This document shows, piece by piece, positions 31,544 to 42,272 of a stretch of 64,000 nt of DNA. A model generated the notes under the pieces. It saw only the letters and a program-made list of their open reading frames with translations, was not told the DNA's origin and searched no databases. The stretch covers positions 39,984,037 through 40,048,036 of the forward strand of contig CM043966.1 in assembly GCA_014529385.2 (NCBI GenBank), given 5' to 3'. The DNA comes from Adiantum capillus-veneris (Eukaryota; Streptophyta; Polypodiopsida; Polypodiales; Pteridaceae). Numbering within the stretch: the first letter of the stretch is position 1; the number at the start of each line of letters is the position of its first letter. A program made the translations under genes and the position numbers.

Positions 31544-34500
31544 ATGTCTGACGGTTTCAGTCAGATTGTTACTGAGAAGCTTGAGAAAAATAACTACCCT
31601 GCATGGAAGTTCAGAATAACAAATTTCCTAAAAGGAAAAGGGTATTGGGACTATGTAGAAGGAGACAATGAAAAGGAACCAGAGATTCCCGAGGCAAATG
31701 CTACAACAGAACAAAGGAAAGCTTTGAGGGACTGGCAACAAGGCCAGAGCAAAGTGATGTATTGGCTTTCTATGAGCATCACAGATGGCATGATGGGCTA
31801 TCTACAGGATGCTGAAACCCCCGCCATTGCATGGAGAAACTTAGGTAGAGTGTTCGAGGTGAACACCAAGGCCAGGAAGCTTCAACTAAAGTCGGAGCTA
31901 AATCAGGTTAAGAGGAACAACCTCTCAATCAATGATTATGCCTTGAAGATCAAGAGTATCATTGAGGCTCTTGGATCTATTAAAGTCTCAGTGGAAGACG
32001 ATGACATTGTCCGTGCATGCTTGGATGGTCTAGGAGATGAGTATGTACATTTTAGGTCTTCCATGAATACAAGAGACAACATCCCCGTGTTCCAAGATTT
32101 GATTTATATGCTTATTCTTGAGGAGAAGAACCTTGACACATCTTTTTCTCATGGCAGAAACAATTTTGAACAGGCCTTCTATTCTAACTCCAACAAAGGT
32201 AGAGGTAGAGGTCATGGTCGAGGCCCAAGGGGTTGCAGGGGCCAATTTCTGGAAGGTCAATCAAATCAAATCAATACAGGTGGCAGGGGATACCAGTCTC
32301 AAGGCAGGGGGAGTCAAAGAGGTCGTGGTGTAGGATCAAGCAGGAAGCAACATACTCCAGATAGCAGAGAATGTTGGACTTGTGGTGAAAGAGGTCACAT
32401 GTCACGTGACTGTCCAAAGGGAAAAGCAAGTGGAAAGAGAGAACAGGGCAACTATGCATCTACTAGCAGAGATGCAGATGACATCAAAAATGAGCGTATG
32501 TTTCTTATGCAGCATGTAATGAATACAATGACTGCAGAGAATTCCACCCAAGATGATGTTTGGTATGTGGATTCAGGTGCCTCTAATCACATGACGTCTC
32601 GTGGAGAGTGGTTTAGAGATATGCGCAAACCAGATGTGTCAGGCTATGTGCAGACAGGAGATGACACAGCTCACCCCATTGCTCATGTAGGGGACATACC
32701 TCTAAATACGAAGAGTGGGAAATCAAAGTACTTAGCAGATGTACTTCATGTCCCAAACATTACAAAGAATCTTGTTTCTGTTGGAAAAATGGTTGAGCAG
32801 GGTTTGCAGGTTTGCTTCAATCCAAATGGCTGTTATGTAGAAGATTTCCAGAATGGCTGTAAGATGATCACAGAGGGCAAATGTGTGGGCAGAATGTTTA
32901 CGCTGAATGTAGACATGCATGAGGTAAAAACTGCATTATTTGCACAGGGCACATGTGTTGTGGCTGATGTTGACATTTGGCACAAACGCATTGGCCATGT
33001 CAATGAGCAGAGATTGCACAGCATGCAATCAAAACAGATTGTAAAAGGTTTGCCCAAATTCAAGGAGGATGGTATGCATAAAGTGTGTGCAGCATGCCAG
33101 TTTGGAAAACAGTCAAAGGGCTCATTTCCACATGAGCGCAATGTATGTAAAAAGCCACTTGAGGTGGTGCACACAGATGTTTGGGGTCCAACCGATACTG
33201 CAAGTATACATGGTTGCAGGTATTATGTCTCTTTCATTGATGACCATACAAGGAAAGTATGGGTCTACTTTATGCGTAACAAAAGTGAAGTGTTTGGTCA
33301 CTTTCAAGACTTCAAAGTCATGATTGAGAAGGAGACATATATGCAAATCAAGACATTGAGGTCAGATGGAGGGGGAGAGTACTTCTCCAATGATTTTTCA
33401 GATTTTTTGCGAATGCATGGTATACACAGGCAGTTTACATGCTGATATACTCCACAGCAGAATGGGGTCGCAGAAAGGAAAAACAGGCACATTGCAGAGG
33501 TTGCACGTGCATTGATGAATGAGAAGAACATGCGTCATCATTTCTGGGCTGAAGCTGTAAATACAGCTGTGTACATTATGAACAGGACACCTACAGCTGC
33601 GGTGCATGATGTAACACCTGAGGAAAAGTTTACAGGTACAAAGCCTGATTTGGCACACTTGAAAGTGTTTGGCTGCATAGCTTACGTGCATGTACCAGAT
33701 GAGTTGCGTAGGAAATTGGATCCTAAAGCAGAGAAATGTATTCTTGTGGGATATTCCCTTGAACAAAAGGGGTACAGGTGCTACAATCCTACTACACGAG
33801 AATTACGAGTGAGCAGAGATGTATTCTTTGATGAGATGAGCAGCTGGTACAGTAATGCACATGGCACTATTGGGGCTGATGTAAAAGATGATGTGGTTGT
33901 ACAAAATGTGAGGCCACAGTCACAGGTTTTGAGTGGACCACAAGAGTCCTCTTCTCGTGGCTCTGTTGAGAAACCATGGAATGGTAGACTACGTACGCAG
34001 GTTACTCCACCAACAGGTACAGGGAATGTATGACGAAAAGGAAAGGAAAAGGTTGATGAACCTCCCTTTATGGCTGATGCATCATCAGGTTTTTCACATG
34101 TAGACATGGATTCAGATGGTTCTGAACAAAGTCTTGATGAGGAATTTGGAATTCCGGCTGTCAGGACACCTTGTGTAAGGAAAGTACAAGAAGATGCTAG
34201 AGGGAAAAGGAGTGACCCAGGACCGCGCAAATCTAATAAAGTCAGAAATCGAGTTCAAAAATTGACTTATCATGGGTATCTAGCACATCACCAAGCCTAC
34301 ATGGATAAGGTGATACAGGATGTGGAGCCCACATTTTTTGAGGATGCAGTTGGAAATGTGCATTGGGATTATGCAATGAATGAAGAGATGGCTGCATTGG
34401 AAGCAAACGACATATGGGAGTTGGTGCCATTGCCAAGTGGCAAGAAAGCTATTGGCTGTAAATGGGTATATAAAACCAAGAATAAGGCTGATGGTAACAT

Positions 34501-35881
34501 TGAGCGTCACAAGGCAAGGCTGGTCGCAAAGGGTTATGCACACACGTATGGCATAGACTTTGAGGAGACCTTTGCTCCAGTGGCAAAGATGACGACTGTG
34601 AGAGTTGTCATAGCAGTGGCTGCATCTAGAGGATGGATTATGCATCAAATGGATGTAAAGAATGCCTTCTTGAATGGTGAGTTGCAAGAGGAAGTGTATA
34701 TGGATCAGCCACCTGGTTATGTCAATCCAGGTTACACAGAGTATGTATGCAGATATCTCAAAGCTTTGTATGGTTTGAAGCGGGGCTCTAGAGCATGGTA
34801 TGACAGGATTGCCAAGTATCTTTTCAGTATTGGTTTTAGGAGAGCTCATGCTGATCATTCACTCTATGTACGTGAGAGTGATGTGGGGATTGTGGTCATT
34901 ACCATATATGTAGATGACCTTATTATTGTTGGTGACAATGCTATGGAGATTGACCATGTGAAGGGTCTTCTCAAACAGGAGTTTGAAATGAAAGATTTAG
35001 GCGAGTTGCGCTACTTTCTTGGCATTGAGGTGATCAGGACTCCAGAGGGTGTATGGCTATCACAGAGACAGTATGCTTTGGACATGTTGTCAAAGTATGG
35101 TATGGCTGATTGTAAGCCAATTTCTATTCCCTTGGATGTGAATGCAAAGATGAGTGCAGAGAAGGGTGATATTGTTGAGGATGTCAACATGTACAGGAAG
35201 ATTGTGGGTAGTCTAATCTACTTGACTATCACGAGGCCAGACTTGAGCTACACAGTAGGCTTGGAGAGTCAGTTCATGCAGCTTCCGAGGAAGGCACATT
35301 TGGATGGAGTACGACGCACACTTAGGTATGTGCAAGGTACTCTTGACTATGCATTGTTCTATGCAGCAGATGCACCATTAGCATTGTATAGGTATACAGA
35401 TGCAGATTGGACAGGTAGCATTGTTGATAGGAGATCTACGAGTGGCTTCATGTTCTCTTTTGGGAGTACTGTTGTTACTTGGAGCAGCAAAAAGCAGCCA
35501 ACGGTTGCTTTATCGAGCATAGAGGCCGAGTACAGAGGTGCAGTAGTTGCGGCGTGCGAGGTAGCTTGGCTACGCACATTACTTGAGGACTTGGGAGTGC
35601 AGGTGGACCAGCAGATTTTCATCCATTGTGACAACCTCAGCAGCATGCAGTTGGCTAGGAACCCAGTGTTCCATGCCAGGACCAAACACATAGAGGTTCA
35701 TTACCACTACGTTCGAGAGCGAGTGTTGGCGGGCGACATCGACTTGGTCTACGTCAGAAGCACAGAGGAGCAGATAGCGGATATCTTTACCAAGGCCCTC
35801 GGAGCTGAGAAGCTTCGACGTTTCTGGACTATGCTTGGACTCTGCGACATGAAGAGCTCGAGGGAGAGTGTTGAGATATAG
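31544..35881 (+). pseudogene. Copia-2 gag-pol polyprotein, two nonsense codons
   Basis: One frame of 1446 codons from MSDGFSQIV, with TGA at 33443-33445 and at 34031-34033; copia-1 has sense codons (AGA and TCA) at the equivalent places. Domains in order: UBN2-type gag (about 10-230); zinc knuckle CWTCGERGHMSRDC (277-290); protease WYVDSGAS with catalytic D343; integrase zinc region, then catalytic D545, D608 and E644 (DD35E spacing); RT with YVDDLII (D1124, D1125); RNase H with YTDADW (D1286, D1288), ending near the LTR. Length fits plant copia. Both stops lie in pol: the first in the integrase core two codons after a Thr-Cys pair, the second in the linker before RT. Gag and protease are open. 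The stop codon of the frame falls 12 bp inside the 3' LTR. Confidence 0.95.
35857..35868 (+). other. Copia-2 polypurine tract
   Basis: A purine-rich stretch ending CGAGGGAGAG directly before the 3' LTR. It is still inside the polyprotein frame. Confidence 0.7.
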
Positions 35882-36189
35882 AGGTCTACACCTTGAGCTG
35901 GCATCCACTACGGGTCTTGGCCGCTTACGGCATTTACTCACTGGCGCGTTAGGTGACCGACACGGACGATCTCTGCCAGTGATTCTACAGCTGGACTACA
36001 CTTATAGTGTCAGCCTAGTATGCTTCTAGCGAGTTCACACTTAGTGACCGCATGTACATATGTGCTACTTTTCAGCTTTAGCACTTAGTCATTTGTACTC
36101 TCTTTTCTGTGAAGAAGAAGAAGAAGCTTTCCATCTCTGTGTGCTTTGTGCTTGTCTTGTGTATCTCTCTTGCATCCTCATTCTATACA
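35869..36189 (+). repeat. Copia-2 3' LTR
   Basis: TGTTGAGATATAGAG to TTCTATACA. It carries the terminal stop codon of gag-pol near its start. Confidence 0.95.
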
Positions 36190-36205
36190 GGCTCCCCCTT
36201 GAGGT

Positions 36206-36235
36206 GGGGGGGGGGGGGGGGGGGGGGGGGGGGGG
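36206..36235. repeat. Poly-G run, 30 bp
   Basis: An uninterrupted G run between copia-2 and the LINE coding sequence. The inverted LINE copy has a shorter G/C-rich run at the same place (about 51210-51222), so the run comes from the LINE 5' region and expanded here. Confidence 0.9.
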
Positions 36236-36238
36236 CTA

Positions 36239-36559
36239 ATGGCCCTCCACAAAGCTCTCCTAAACGGGCTTTTTTCCCTGGCTACTTCTCCTACCAAGGA
36301 AAACCAGGGTAATTCTTCTTTAGGCACCCGAAATCAAATGCCCTCCCAAAGTGCTCCATTTCCCCCTAAAGATTTCTCCCTTGCACGCGGCAACCTGTTC
36401 CATACACAACTTATTCATAGCCCTGGACTTTATCAGCATTTTCAAACCTCTCAAGGTTGGCACTCAGGTCCTTCCAGAGAGCCCCAATGAGAAAGCTCGA
36501 GGCCTATCGGAATTTGACAGTGATAGTGAATGATTAAAAGCACCCAAGTGAATAACCAA
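36239..36559 (+). pseudogene. LINE ORF1, N-terminal piece with internal deletion
   Basis: Begins MALHKALLNGLF, as in the inverted copy (MALHEAMLNGLF at 51202), and matches it through the PSQSAPF stretch and beyond. Around position 36450 the sequence jumps from the part before FQTSQG to the part at GTQVLP, which are about 1 kb apart in the other copy. The nucleic-acid-binding middle and zinc knuckle are therefore missing. A Ser-rich acidic stretch follows, then the 36560 insertion. Confidence 0.75.
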
Positions 36560-36701
36560 TGTTGAACAACCACGCATGAGAGAGAAGACACCTTGATTGC
36601 AAGCCCCAAAAGTGTATGTAGAGCACACACTAAGTACACATATATAGTGGGGTCTCCTAGCTATATATAGCATAGGGGTTGTTCTATATATAGCTCCAAC
36701 A
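36560..36701 (-). repeat. 3' LTR of the 2930-bp element
   Basis: Plus-strand ends TGTTGAACAACC and AGCTCCAACA. It contains TATATA motifs in both halves (ACACATATATAG and CTATATATAG). Confidence 0.9.
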
Positions 36702-37259
36702 CTCCCACTCAAGTAGGAGCCCCTAACTGTGGATGAAAAAACCCTTGGGAGTACAAGGGAAAAACCCACAGCACCATATACATGCACTGTTATATTAATA
36801 ATGATCAAAAATTACAAAATCATTTTTCAGGAGCTACATCACTCCATAATATATAATGTGTACTTTCAAGCATCTTTGGAAGGTTAATAACTCTATGTAT
36901 ACAAATGAATTGATGAAAATTCTTTAATACTTTTGAGCACCTTCAATGCCTTTGTGTCTCTGTACATGCTGCTTGACGTGACTTTTATCCTGTAAACATC
37001 AACTACAGAAATATATCGAAATGTGAAGGTTAGAAATAATCACTCCACATTTTCTTTAGAGACGGTTCGCGACATCGCTCTAGAGACAACAAATAAACAA
37101 ACGTAATGTTGATGCAATCACATGTGTGCACATACAAACAATGTTGACACAAAATATAATTCAATGTAATTACATGTGCACACATATAAACAATGTTGAC
37201 ATAAAATAAACATGATGAGATCATGTACCATGGCATCATGTTGAACAAATCTAAGAAAA

Positions 37260-37705
37260 ATTATGGAACAGTAGCCGTCATCATGGCTTCACATACCATG
37301 GCATTAGAGATGCTTTTCAAAAAAAAAAAAAGTGGAACAATAATGGTCATCATGGCTTCACGTTCCATGGCATCATGATTCTCGCCATGGTATTAGTGAC
37401 GCTTTCAACAAATTGCGGAATAGTTTTCTTCATCATGGCTTCACGTACCATGGCATCATGATTCTCACCATGGCATTAGAGACGCTCACAGAAACCTTGA
37501 AATGAGAATAATCATCATGGCTTTAGATACCATGGCATCAGAGACGCTTTCAACAAATAAAAATATTGAAATAGTAATAATCATTATCATGGCTTTGAGT
37601 ACCTTGGAATCAAAATATTCACCATGGTATTAGAGACGCTCGGAAAAACTTTGAACTAGCAATCATCATAGCTTTACGTACCATGGCATCAGAGACGCTA
37701 GTTTT
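37260..37705. repeat. Six imperfect tandem repeats in the 2930-bp element
   Basis: Units begin TCATCATGGCTT(C/T)A and run to ACCATGGCAT, often with ATGATTCTCACCATGG and then GAGACGCT. They start near 37278, 37341, 37429, 37515, 37589 and 37667, so units are about 60-90 bp long, depending on whether the ATGATTCTC part is present. CCATGG palindromes recur in each unit. Confidence 0.8.
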
Positions 37706-38330
37706 GTGCAAAATCTGCAAAACCACAAGAGAATGACTAGTCAATAGATAATGGCTTGGTAAATCTTGTCATCTCTTGAACCATGGATGAAGACGCATCA
37801 TGTAACTTCATCCTACATCAGCAAAATAGTCAGTACAATTACTTATGAAAAAAAAAAGTATTTTCGAAATTGTTTTATGGTGGTCTGCAGGGAGTGACAA
37901 GCAGGCACGCCATGACTACGCCATATATGATTTAAAAAAAATAAAAACGTGTAATAGTTGGTTGTGACAGGCATGGATGAATACCAACATGAAGCGACAT
38001 GCTTTTGTGCTCTTAAACCTTATCATCGTCTAATACCATGTAATAGACCTTGCCACAACATTGATACCCAAGGAAGATTCTTTGCAGAATTTGCATCTAA
38101 GTAGACATAAGAGTAGCCTTTTATGTCAGTAGGCATGCAACTCAAAGCAAGGCTAGATGATCAAGCAACTAGTTGTTCGAGTCATCACCCCAAAATATTA
38201 ACTGTGTATTTGCGTGCTGTTGACGCCCGACGCTCAACGCTGTTTGGTAACTGGATGAAGCCGCTATTTATGTCAAGAGCAGCATGGTCGCTGTTTGGTT
38301 ATAACTGGACGGAGTCGATATTTATGTCAG
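37706..38330. other. Interior of the 2930-bp element, no gene
   Basis: A 77-codon open stretch at 38123-38356 has no recognised domain. A diverged pair of ~70-bp repeats (GCTGTTTGGT...TTTATGTCA) lies at about 38218-38330. Confidence 0.5.
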
Positions 38331-38331
38331 C

Positions 38332-38449
38332 GGGGCACTACTTGGTAGCGACGTAGAAAAGCACTACTTGGTAGCGCTATAAAAGGAAGAGGGGCACTAC
38401 TTGGTAGCGACGTAGCAAAGCACTACTTGGTAGCGCTATAAAAGGAAGA
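38332..38449. repeat. Two 59-bp tandem units, each with a TATAAAAG
   Basis: 38332-38390 and 38391-38449 are almost identical. Each has two CACTACTTGGTAGCG motifs and ends GCTATAAAAGGAAGAG. The TATA-like motifs are on the plus strand, opposite to the element's own direction. Confidence 0.9.
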
Positions 38450-39335
38450 GGGGAGACTTTTACGGGGTTCATGCCCTCATTTGCTGCCATGCTCAGGGCA
38501 TCGACAATCGTGATGCAGCTGCTTGTGTGTGTACCTCTTCACAAATAGTTAGTGTACCGAGGAGTCTGGAACAAGACAGTTGTCTGCTTTACGCACTGCC
38601 ACTACTGAAGGGGCTGCAATAGATATAATAACAGCTTGCACTACGTCATTAGGCTTCTCAAATCTGGTCTTTCGCCAACATGCATCGAGCATGGACTGCT
38701 ACTCTAATTGCATCAAGTGCTTATGAAACAAAGCTACGTACGCTTTCACGTTAAAAAGTCAAAGCAAAGACTTCCTATTGACGCAAACCAACAGAAAAAT
38801 AGAGACAGACAAAATCCAACCAATAATAGCAACACTATAGCGCAACCCCGGGCGCTCCTCACTCCTGCAAACTCTCAGGAGGTGGTATTTTCTTTTTAAA
38901 GCATGCAAGCTAAAATAGATTACGTTAAAAATACCACTCTTTGATGCGTTGTTGATCAGGGCACTGCTAAAACTGGGACGACGTAGCCATCGTGAGGCAC
39001 CACCAAAGCTGGGACTGATCAAGCGAGGAGGTAGCTAGAAGAGAAGGCATGCTAGCCATCACAGTTGTAGTTGTAGCACCCACCATGCTTTCTTTGGCAG
39101 TTGGAGCTTTGAGATTCCTTGCAAGCCCTCAAAGGCTTATGCTGCATAATCTCCTTAGTACATGCTTTCGATCTTTAGCACATGCTTCCTTGCAAGGCAG
39201 CGCTGTAGTGCGCATGGCTCTGGCTTTCTCATTATCACAGCGTGTTCTTGTTAAGGACGCCATGCTCATGAGTCTACCACTTGATTGCATCAATAAGAAA
39301 TAAGAAAATAATACAACTTATCTTTTGAAGGTGAC
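38450..39335. other. Interior of the 2930-bp element, downstream part
   Basis: Open stretches of 60-90 codons occur on both strands (for example plus 39049-39303, rich in Leu, Val and Ala). None shows a recognisable motif, start context or neighbour that would make it a gene. Confidence 0.5.
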
Positions 39336-39347
39336 GCTCTGATACCA
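39336..39347 (-). other. Primer binding site of the 2930-bp element
   Basis: The minus strand reads TGGTATCAGAGC next to the LTR. It is the same tRNA-Met site as in the copia elements here, which points to a copia-type partner. Confidence 0.9.
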
Positions 39348-39489
39348 TGTTGAACAACCACGCATGAGAGAGAAGACACCTTGATTGCAAGCCCCAAAAG
39401 TGTATGTAGAGCACACACTAAGTACACATATATAGTGGGGTCTCCTAGCTATATATAGCATAGGGGTTGGTCTATATATAGCTCCAACA
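39348..39489 (-). repeat. 5' LTR of the 2930-bp element
   Basis: Same as the LTR at 36560 except for one G/T difference near 39470 (GGTTGGTC versus GGTTGTTC). Confidence 0.9.
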
Positions 39490-39494
39490 ACCAA

Positions 39495-39732
39495 GAAGGT
39501 GTAAATGAAGATATCATGTAGTTTACACATAATTGGAAGCTCAAGATGCATAAACCAAAGGTGCATTCACTTCCTCCCCAACTCCTTTAGTGGATATTCT
39601 AACGACCCAAGCTGAAGAGGAATCTCTACCTTACATGAAAGTACCAAAGATAAAAGACAAGAAAAAAAATATGTTGACCCTAACAAAGCTTCTGTGTCTA
39701 TTGCCAAACGTCAAAAAAGCAATAAAAAATGA
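39495..39732 (+). pseudogene. LINE ORF1, C-terminal end
   Basis: Matches the end of ORF1 in the inverted copy (for example TQAEEESLP and AKRQKS). The frame ends in a TGA that overlaps the start codon of ORF2 as ATGA. Small frame differences occur near 39490-39540. Confidence 0.7.
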
Positions 39733-40110
39733 AATGCCCTAAATTTTTTGGTATATCTTTTAATTGTAAGGGCCTTACAGACCCTTCTAGACCCCTAGTA
39801 ATCAAAAAGTGGGTGCATGATTTGTCATTGCTCCCTGATTTCATATGGCTCCAAAAAATTGAGGTTAAAGGTAATGACCTTGATAGTAATCTCAAAAGGC
39901 TTGGTTTTGGCCTTCAATGGTATAACACTAATCATAATGTAGGAAGAGGAGGTGTTGCTATTTGAATTTCTTGCAAATGGTCTTACCTGATCACCAAAGT
40001 GCAACAATCAGAAAAAGTATATTGGGTAGTAGAGACCTTCTTAGATCCCATTAGCTATGATGTGGTCAGTTTGTATGCTTCTAGTTCCATTACAGATAGA
40101 TATTTATGCT
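39729..40110 (+). pseudogene. LINE ORF2 endonuclease domain
   Basis: From the ATG at 39729 the frame gives FNCKGLTDPSRPLVIKKW, the start of the APE-type endonuclease (the Asn of FNC binds metal). LLPDFIWLQKIEVKG follows, where LQE would carry the catalytic Glu. A stop at 39963 and frame changes break it. RGGVAI and VVSLYAS correspond to later strands of the fold. The intact enzyme nicks target DNA to prime reverse transcription. Confidence 0.75.
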
Positions 40111-40779
40111 GGTAAGAACTGATCCATCTTCCTAGAAATATGTTTCTATGGAAAGAGACTTCAATATGGTTGAACATATTGTAGACAAAGCCAAAGACAA
40201 TTAATCTCTAGTAGTGAAAAAGATCATTGGACTACCATGGTTGAAACCTTAAACTTGATTGATCTATGTAAAGATTCTGGTCGCACTTGTAGTAATATAC
40301 AAGTAGGTTCATGCTACAGTTTTCTAGACTAGACAAGATGTATATGAGAATGTTTATAAGGCTAGTGGGCCTCACCTTGATCAGCCTTTGTTTGGTATTT
40401 CCATTATTAAAAAAAAGGTGCAAGATATTCTTGAAAACTCCTTTGCATTATACTCCTTTCCTGCCAAAGCATGGGAGTACTCTATGAAAGAGATTCAAAA
40501 TACCTTGACCAATTATAAGAGGATTGCTAAGGACATTAAGGCCAAGAAGAATGAAGATAAGTGGGGAGATGCTTCATCTAAAAGAATATCTTTCCAAATC
40601 TGACCCTCCCCCTGCCAGACTCTTAGAGCTTAGAGTTTCTATCAAGCAAGAAGATCTCCTTGAGGCTAACAATTCCCTTGCCTTCACTAGAGAATTTTGG
40701 GTTGGTAAAATAGATAAGCCTACCAAGGCCATGTATGATTTATTGAAGATTAAAAAAATCCAAAGACTTCATCCCCTAT
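40111..40779 (+). pseudogene. LINE ORF2 linker between endonuclease and RT
   Basis: Coding traces run through all three frames, for example HLDQPLFGI near 40370 and an 88-codon stretch at 40524-40793. No named domain is seen here. The inverted LINE copy ends at the position equivalent to about 40405. Confidence 0.55.
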
Positions 40780-42000
40780 TTGAACGAAAATAGTGGTAAC
40801 TTGGCTAAGTCACACAAAGACAATATTCAAATAGTCCATGAGTTCTTTACAAATATTTTCTCTGGTCTCCCAAAGAGAGACAGGGATATACAAGAATCTA
40901 GAGCTCACATAGCTCTGATCAAAAGGAAGAATATGGCTCCCAACATAACACACTTCCTTGACCAACCCATCTCTCTTGGGGAGGTTGAAACTATTTGTAT
41001 TCTCAAGATTGGTAAATCTCCTGGAACAGATAACATTCTCAATAAATTCTAGATTAAGTGAAAGATTTTATTGCCCCATATCTTCTCTTGGTGTGGCAAG
41101 AATATATTAGAAAAGGAGCTCTTGGTGTTAATATCAACGTTGGTGTTGTTAAACTTATTCATACAAAGGGAGTATCTCAGTAATTGGAGACCCATTACAT
41201 GTCTGACTTCTATTTATAAAGTATTTTCCATGTCATTAGCTAGGAGGCTTATCCCTCTTATGTCTGAGTTTATAGTACAAGAGAAAAAAAGATTGATCAA
41301 AGGTAGATTCATATTGGATGCAATCATTAGTTTGTGGGAGGGTCTAGAGCTGGTTGCTCAAAATTTCTTGAAAGTTGATTTTGATAAAGCATATGACAGA
41401 ATGGAGTGAGAGTCTATATTGTAGTCACTGCATGACATGGTTTGGGCGTAATCTTCATTAAATTTGTGCATGTTCTCTTTGGTAATTCTTTTGCTAGAAT
41501 CTCTCTCATGTAATTGCTCTAATGAGGTCTATCAGACAAGGCTATCCTCTTACCCCTCTGCTTTTTGATATTGCCTCTGATGCTCCTAGGTGGCTTGTCA
41601 AGAAGAAAATGAAAGATGGGAGTCTCAAAGGGATCAAGATCATTGGTTCTCCAAGTGATATATGTCTACAAATGTTTGCAGATAACACCAATGCACTTCT
41701 TAATGCAGATGAAGAATCATTTGATGCTTTTATGGAATGTCTCATATTATTTTTCCAAGCAATTGGTTCCATAATAGACCATCAAAAAATTGGTTTTAAG
41801 TCCTCCAATGGAACTACCCCCAACTCTATTACTATTGTAGGCTGTCAAGTTATTCCCGATGGACAAATATTTAGATTATTGGGTATACCCATGGGATTTG
41901 AGGTCGCAAGGAAGAAAAGATGGGAAAGGGTCTATGGAAAGTGAGGATTTCTAGACTTGCCTAATCAAAAGATAGATACCTAACTTTTGTCTGTAGGAGT
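40780..42000 (+). pseudogene. LINE ORF2 reverse transcriptase
   Basis: Motifs in order: ETICILKIGKSPGTDNI (RT block before the palm), LSNWRPITCLTSIYKVFS, FILDAIISLWE with VDFDKAYDRME (catalytic Asp), RQGYPLTPLLF and FADN at 41675-41686, where the usual F-A-D-D has lost its second Asp. The first part (40780-41409) and second part (41522-41944) are in different frames, so at least one shift lies between. A stop at 41942 ends the readable frame. Copia-3 cuts the element at 42059. Confidence 0.85.
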
Positions 42001-42058
42001 ACATGGTCTGGACTAACCTCTCTCTATGGGGTTGTTACCATATACATGTGGTAGTGAT

Positions 42059-42256
42059 GTGTGTGAACACACTAGGACCGTTGGGGCATTTTGTCCCTCT
42101 TTAGGAGGGTTTTTCCCCTCGAGCATTGTATATACGCCCATCACTCTAGGGCTATCTATCTTTCCATTGCATACTAAATAACACACTCTCTTAGTGTGCC
42201 TTGAGCTTCCTTCGTCTTCTCTAAGCTGTGTGCGTTTCTTTGCAACCCTAATTCCA
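42059..42256 (+). repeat. Copia-3 5' LTR
   Basis: TGTGTGTGAACACAC at the start and CCTAATTCCA at the end give TG...CA. It carries TATATA near 42127. The left end is uncertain by a few bases because of the TG repeat. Confidence 0.6.
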
Positions 42257-42261
42257 CTAAT

Positions 42262-42272
42262 TGGTATCAGAG
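42262..42272 (+). other. Copia-3 primer binding site
   Basis: TGGTATCAGAG, the tRNA-Met type, five bases after the LTR end. Confidence 0.8.

Larger units (their letters stand above)
30909..36189 (+). mobile_element. Ty1/copia element copia-2, nearly intact
   Basis: A 5281-bp element with a 322-bp 5' LTR, primer site, one 4.3-kb gag-pol frame, polypurine tract and 321-bp 3' LTR. I count about 15 differences between the LTRs, near 5 percent. The flanking 5-mers do not match (GGGAG before, GGCTC after), and the two sides belong to different hosts: gypsy E gag on the left and a LINE on the right. The ends of the element itself look complete. It is the same family as copia-1. Confidence 0.95.
36560..39489 (-). 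mobile_element. Non-autonomous LTR retrotransposon (TRIM/LARD-like), 2930 bp
   Basis: Two 142-bp LTRs (36560-36701 and 39348-39489) differ at one visible position. Target duplication ACCAA lies on both sides (36555-36559 and 39490-39494). On the minus strand a primer site TGGTATCAGAGC (39347-39336) abuts the 5' LTR and a purine-rich tract, CTTGAGTGGGAG, precedes the 3' LTR. The 2.6-kb interior has no gag or pol motif, so it must be mobilised by another copia element. It sits inside the plus-strand LINE. The near-identical LTRs make it one of the youngest insertions in the window. Confidence 0.9.
36236..42058 (+). mobile_element. L1-type LINE, plus copy, internally deleted and interrupted
   Basis: A non-LTR retrotransposon with ORF1 pieces (36239-36559 and 39495-39732) and ORF2 with endonuclease and RT (39729 to about 42000). 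The inverted copy at 48620-51217 aligns with both flanks of the 36560-39489 insertion, which shows that insertion is secondary. ORF1 lacks about 1 kb present in the other copy. The 3' end is cut by copia-3 at 42059. No poly-A tail is visible. Confidence 0.85.

Noticed and set aside
36190-36205. GCTCCCCCTTGAGG, the reverse of a copia polypurine tract, right after the copia-2 3' LTR
   Set aside because: The match is only about 12 bp and low-complexity; it is too short to claim an inverted second element.
39049-39303. Leu/Val-rich 84-codon frame in the 2930-bp element as a captured gene
   Set aside because: No motif, no comparable frame in neighbours and no codon evidence; it could be chance.
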